The position numbers and the translations under genes were made by a program. From an uncultured Micromonospora sp. (GTDB lineage: Bacteria; Actinomycetota; Actinomycetes; Mycobacteriales; Micromonosporaceae): a DNA stretch of 16,240 nucleotides. Below the pieces are notes generated by a model, which saw only the letters and a list, made by a program, of their open reading frames with translations, was not told the DNA's origin and did not search any database. The DNA is taken from NCBI GenBank assembly GCA_937951935.1, contig CALGAM010000172.1:1-16240 (forward strand), in the 5' to 3' direction. Shown here piece by piece: positions 14,589 through 16,240 of this stretch (its first letter is position 1; every line of letters begins with the position of its first letter).

Positions 14589-14782
14589 GACGCGCCGGGG
14601 CGACGCGCGGCCAAGGCGCCGGTGTCCACGACCACGTCGGTCTCCCCGGTGTCGGCGGCGACACACGAGGGAAGCATGTCAGAACAGACAAATGACACAA
14701 GAAGTGCATCACGGGAGTCCGGTCGGGGACGCTCGGTGGCCGCCGGGCCCCTCGGTCGACCCCCGCCGGCCGATCGCGAACC

Positions 14783-14831
14783 AGCCGGTCACCCGGCTTC
14801 CACATTCCGGGGGTGCACGACACCCTGCACC
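14783..14831 (-). terminator. Weak candidate terminator after the ECF sigma factor gene
   Basis: Two short hairpins follow the sigma factor stop: GGTGCA/TGCACC (14812-14817 and 14826-14831) and AGCCGG-TCAC-CCGGCT (14783-14798). Arms are only 6 bp each and there is no T tract. The DNA from here to 14677 shows no gene. Confidence 0.3.
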
Positions 14832-14847
14832 GGCCAGCGACGCGGAG

Positions 14848-15429
14848 TCAGCTGGTCGACCGGAGCCGCCCGCCCGGATCGTCGGCACGCATCGCCGCCA
14901 CGAGGTCCTCTCGCGCCCGGGCAACCCGGGACCGGATGGTGCCGACCGGACAGGCGCACACCTGCGCCGCCTCGGCGTAGCTCAGGCCGGCCACCTGGGT
15001 GGCGACGAACGCCTCACGGCGGTCCCGGGGCAGTGCCTCCAGCAGCCGGACCAACTCGACCGTGCCGGCGAAGCCGGTGGCGTCGCGGGCCAGCTCGGCG
15101 TCGGCCGCGAGCTGCCAGTCCGGCAACGCCGCCAGCCGGGGCCGGCGCATGGCGAGCCGGACGTGGTCGGCGCAGACCCGCCGCGCGATGGCCAGCAGCC
15201 ACGTCGACGCCTTCGACCGGCCGGCGAAGCGAGGCAGGGCACGCATCGCCCGCAGGTACGTCTCCTGGGTCAGATCCTCCGCCTCTGTCGGGTCGACCAG
15301 GTGGGAGACGAACCGGTACACGTCGTGCTGGGTGGCCCTGATGAAGGCCGCCGCCGCCGAGCGGTCCCCGGCCTTGGCGGCAAGCGCCCAGCGCGTGATG
15401 TCGTCGCCGTCGGCGGCGGAGGAGGACAT
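14848..15429 (-). CDS. sigC: ECF RNA polymerase sigma factor, SigC-like
   Basis: A 193-residue group 4 sigma factor with only the sigma-2 and sigma-4 domains. Sigma-2 covers about 28-98 (AFIRATQHDVYRFVSHLVD, AEDLTQETYLRAMRALPRF, STWLLAIARRVCADHVR). Sigma-4 covers about 124-180 (LLEALPRDRREAFVATQVAG, LSYAEAAQVCACPVGTIRSR, VARAREDL). The blocks FIRATQHDV, DLTQETYLRA, RTWLLAIAR-like and CACPVGTIRSRVARAR closely recall mycobacterial SigC, including overall length. It would direct RNA polymerase to a small stress or metal-related regulon; mycobacterial SigC has been tied to copper acquisition, which I offer only as a lead. The ATG at 15429 has GGAGG only 1 nt away, too close for normal use. TAGCGT ends 6 nt before the ATG, so a leaderless mRNA is possible. 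A divergent zinc-finger membrane protein lies 106 nt away. Confidence 0.9.
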   Translation of the reverse strand: MSSSAADGDDITRWALAAKAGDRSAAAAFIRATQHDVYRFVSHLVDPTEAEDLTQETYLRAMRALPRFAGRSKASTWLLAIARRVCADHVRLAMRRPRLAALPDWQLAADAELARDATGFAGTVELVRLLEALPRDRREAFVATQVAGLSYAEAAQVCACPVGTIRSRVARAREDLVAAMRADDPGGRLRSTS

Positions 15430-15535
15430 GCCTCCACGCTACCGGGACGCCGCGGCGGCGGGTACCCCGGCCCGGCATGGGCAACGGTCACCCCTACCTC
15501 GGAGGGAGGTCCCACCGCTACCCGGCCGGAACCAC

Positions 15536-16240
15536 GTGGACCGCCGGTTCGACTATGACGGTGTGGGGTGCGAACGGTATCGAGAGGCACTGTCGGCACG
15601 TCTGGACGGCGAGGAGACGCCCGAGGAGCGGGTGGCGACCGACCGTCACCTGGCCGGATGCGTGGCGTGCCGTGCCTGGCTGGACAGCGCGGCGGCACTC
15701 AACCGACTCGCCCGGACCAGCCTGGTGACGGCACCGCCAGGGATCGACGAACGAGTTCTCGACGCCGCGCCCGGCCCTCGGACCGCCCGGTCCGGCCGGG
15801 TGCTCTGGGCCGCTCTCGGCGTCGTCGGCGTCGCCCAGTTCGTCCTTGGCGCGGCCCAGATCGCCGGAATCGGCACGGCCGGACATCCACACGGACTGCA
15901 GGCGGTGTTCGGTGGCGGTCCGGACCACCTGTGGCACGAGTCGGCGGCGTGGAACGTCGCGCTCGGCGCCGGCTTCGCCTGGATCGCGCTGCGCCGGACC
16001 CGTCCCCAGGGCCTGCTGCCGACCCTCACCGCTTTCGTCGCCGTCCTCACCCTGCTCTCCACCAGCGATGTGATCATGGGACGGGTCGACACCGGCCGGC
16101 TCCTCAGCCACGGATTCATCCTGGCCGGTTACCTGCTCGTCCTCGGGCTGTCGCGCCGGTACCACCACCCCGGGGAGCCGCCGGAGCGACACGGTCGCCG
16201 CCCGGGCTGGCGCGTCACGTTCGAGGAGGACAGCCGGCCG
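15536..16240 (+). CDS. zf-HC2 zinc-finger multi-pass membrane protein, probable anti-sigma factor; 3' end beyond window
   Basis: At least 235 residues, open at the right edge. The N-terminus has the HC2 zinc-binding signature: Cys12 in CERYREALSARLDGE and HLAGCVACRAWLD with the H-x3-C-x2-C set. About four hydrophobic segments follow (GRVLWAALGVVGVAQFVLGA, AAWNVALGAGFAWIAL, LLPTLTAFVAVLTLL, GFILAGYLLVLGL), then a charged Pro/Arg tail. Several His occur between the helices (GHPHG, PDHLWHE). HC2 membrane proteins next to ECF sigma genes usually hold the sigma factor inactive until a signal is sensed. Here the gene is divergent from the sigma gene, which is less usual. The start is uncertain: GTG 15536 has a weak GGAA, a strong GGAGGGAGG is 26 nt upstream, and GTG 15563 would give the family-typical start two residues before the first Cys. 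Confidence 0.82.
   Translation, partial: MDRRFDYDGVGCERYREALSARLDGEETPEERVATDRHLAGCVACRAWLDSAAALNRLARTSLVTAPPGIDERVLDAAPGPRTARSGRVLWAALGVVGVAQFVLGAAQIAGIGTAGHPHGLQAVFGGGPDHLWHESAAWNVALGAGFAWIALRRTRPQGLLPTLTAFVAVLTLLSTSDVIMGRVDTGRLLSHGFILAGYLLVLGLSRRYHHPGEPPERHGRRPGWRVTFEEDSRP

Noticed and set aside
14178..15558. Long plus-strand open frames over the P450 remnant and sigma factor
   Set aside because: Arg/Pro/Gly-rich composition, no domain, and antisense to a recognisable sigma factor and P450 fragments.
15477..15728. ATG-initiated plus-strand frame at 15477 as the start of the anti-sigma candidate
   Set aside because: It is in a different frame from the zinc-finger protein and ends at 15728 without any recognisable domain.
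1..16240. CRISPR arrays, tRNA or rRNA genes, insertion sequences, attachment sites
   Set aside because: No regularly spaced repeats, no cloverleaf or rRNA-like sequence, and no transposase or integrase motifs were found on reading both strands.

Overview
This 16.2 kb window is very GC-rich and uses GTG or TTG starts and 4-nt stop/start overlaps freely. Together with a NIT-domain histidine kinase plus roadblock pair, a SigC-type ECF sigma factor and a conserved actinobacterial lipoprotein family, this points to a filamentous actinomycete. Micromonosporaceae is my best guess; it is an inference from family resemblance, not a database match. All complete genes lie on the minus strand. The only plus-strand gene is the 3'-incomplete membrane protein at the right edge.

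Reading left to right: (i) 1-827, a thiolase cut by the window edge, and 1028-1477, a DoxX-family membrane protein, separated by a strong hairpin. (ii) 1478-1949, a non-coding stretch holding a good sigma-70-type promoter for the doxX gene. (iii) 1950-2771, a papain-fold cysteine protease without a signal peptide; 3045-3920, a putative lipoprotein; 4054-4863, a SAM methyltransferase followed closely by a strong terminator hairpin. (iv) 4975-12896, a long co-directional block: NIT-domain histidine kinase, roadblock/LC7 protein, substrate-binding lipoprotein, and LivH, LivM, LivG and LivF of a HAAT-type ABC importer. Five of the six junctions are 4-nt overlaps (GTGA or ATGA) and the sixth is an 82-nt gap, so this is probably one operon. 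(v) 13147-13662, an XRE-type regulator upstream of the operon, with inverted repeats both in front of itself and in front of the kinase. (vi) 13999-about 14588, a cytochrome P450 pseudogene broken by several frameshifts and an internal deletion. (vii) 14848-15429, a SigC-like ECF sigma factor, divergent from a zinc-finger (HC2) multi-pass membrane protein that runs off the window and may be its anti-sigma factor.

The most interesting unit is (iv). The kinase and roadblock protein correspond to the first two members of an actinobacterial conservon (CvnA, CvnB). The expected CvnC (DUF742) and CvnD (small GTPase) are absent, and a complete ABC importer follows instead. In addition, the kinase carries Ser474 where I expect the phospho-accepting His, while its ATP-binding motifs look intact. 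I read this as a candidate membrane sensor built around an importer that may not use ordinary His-Asp phosphorelay.
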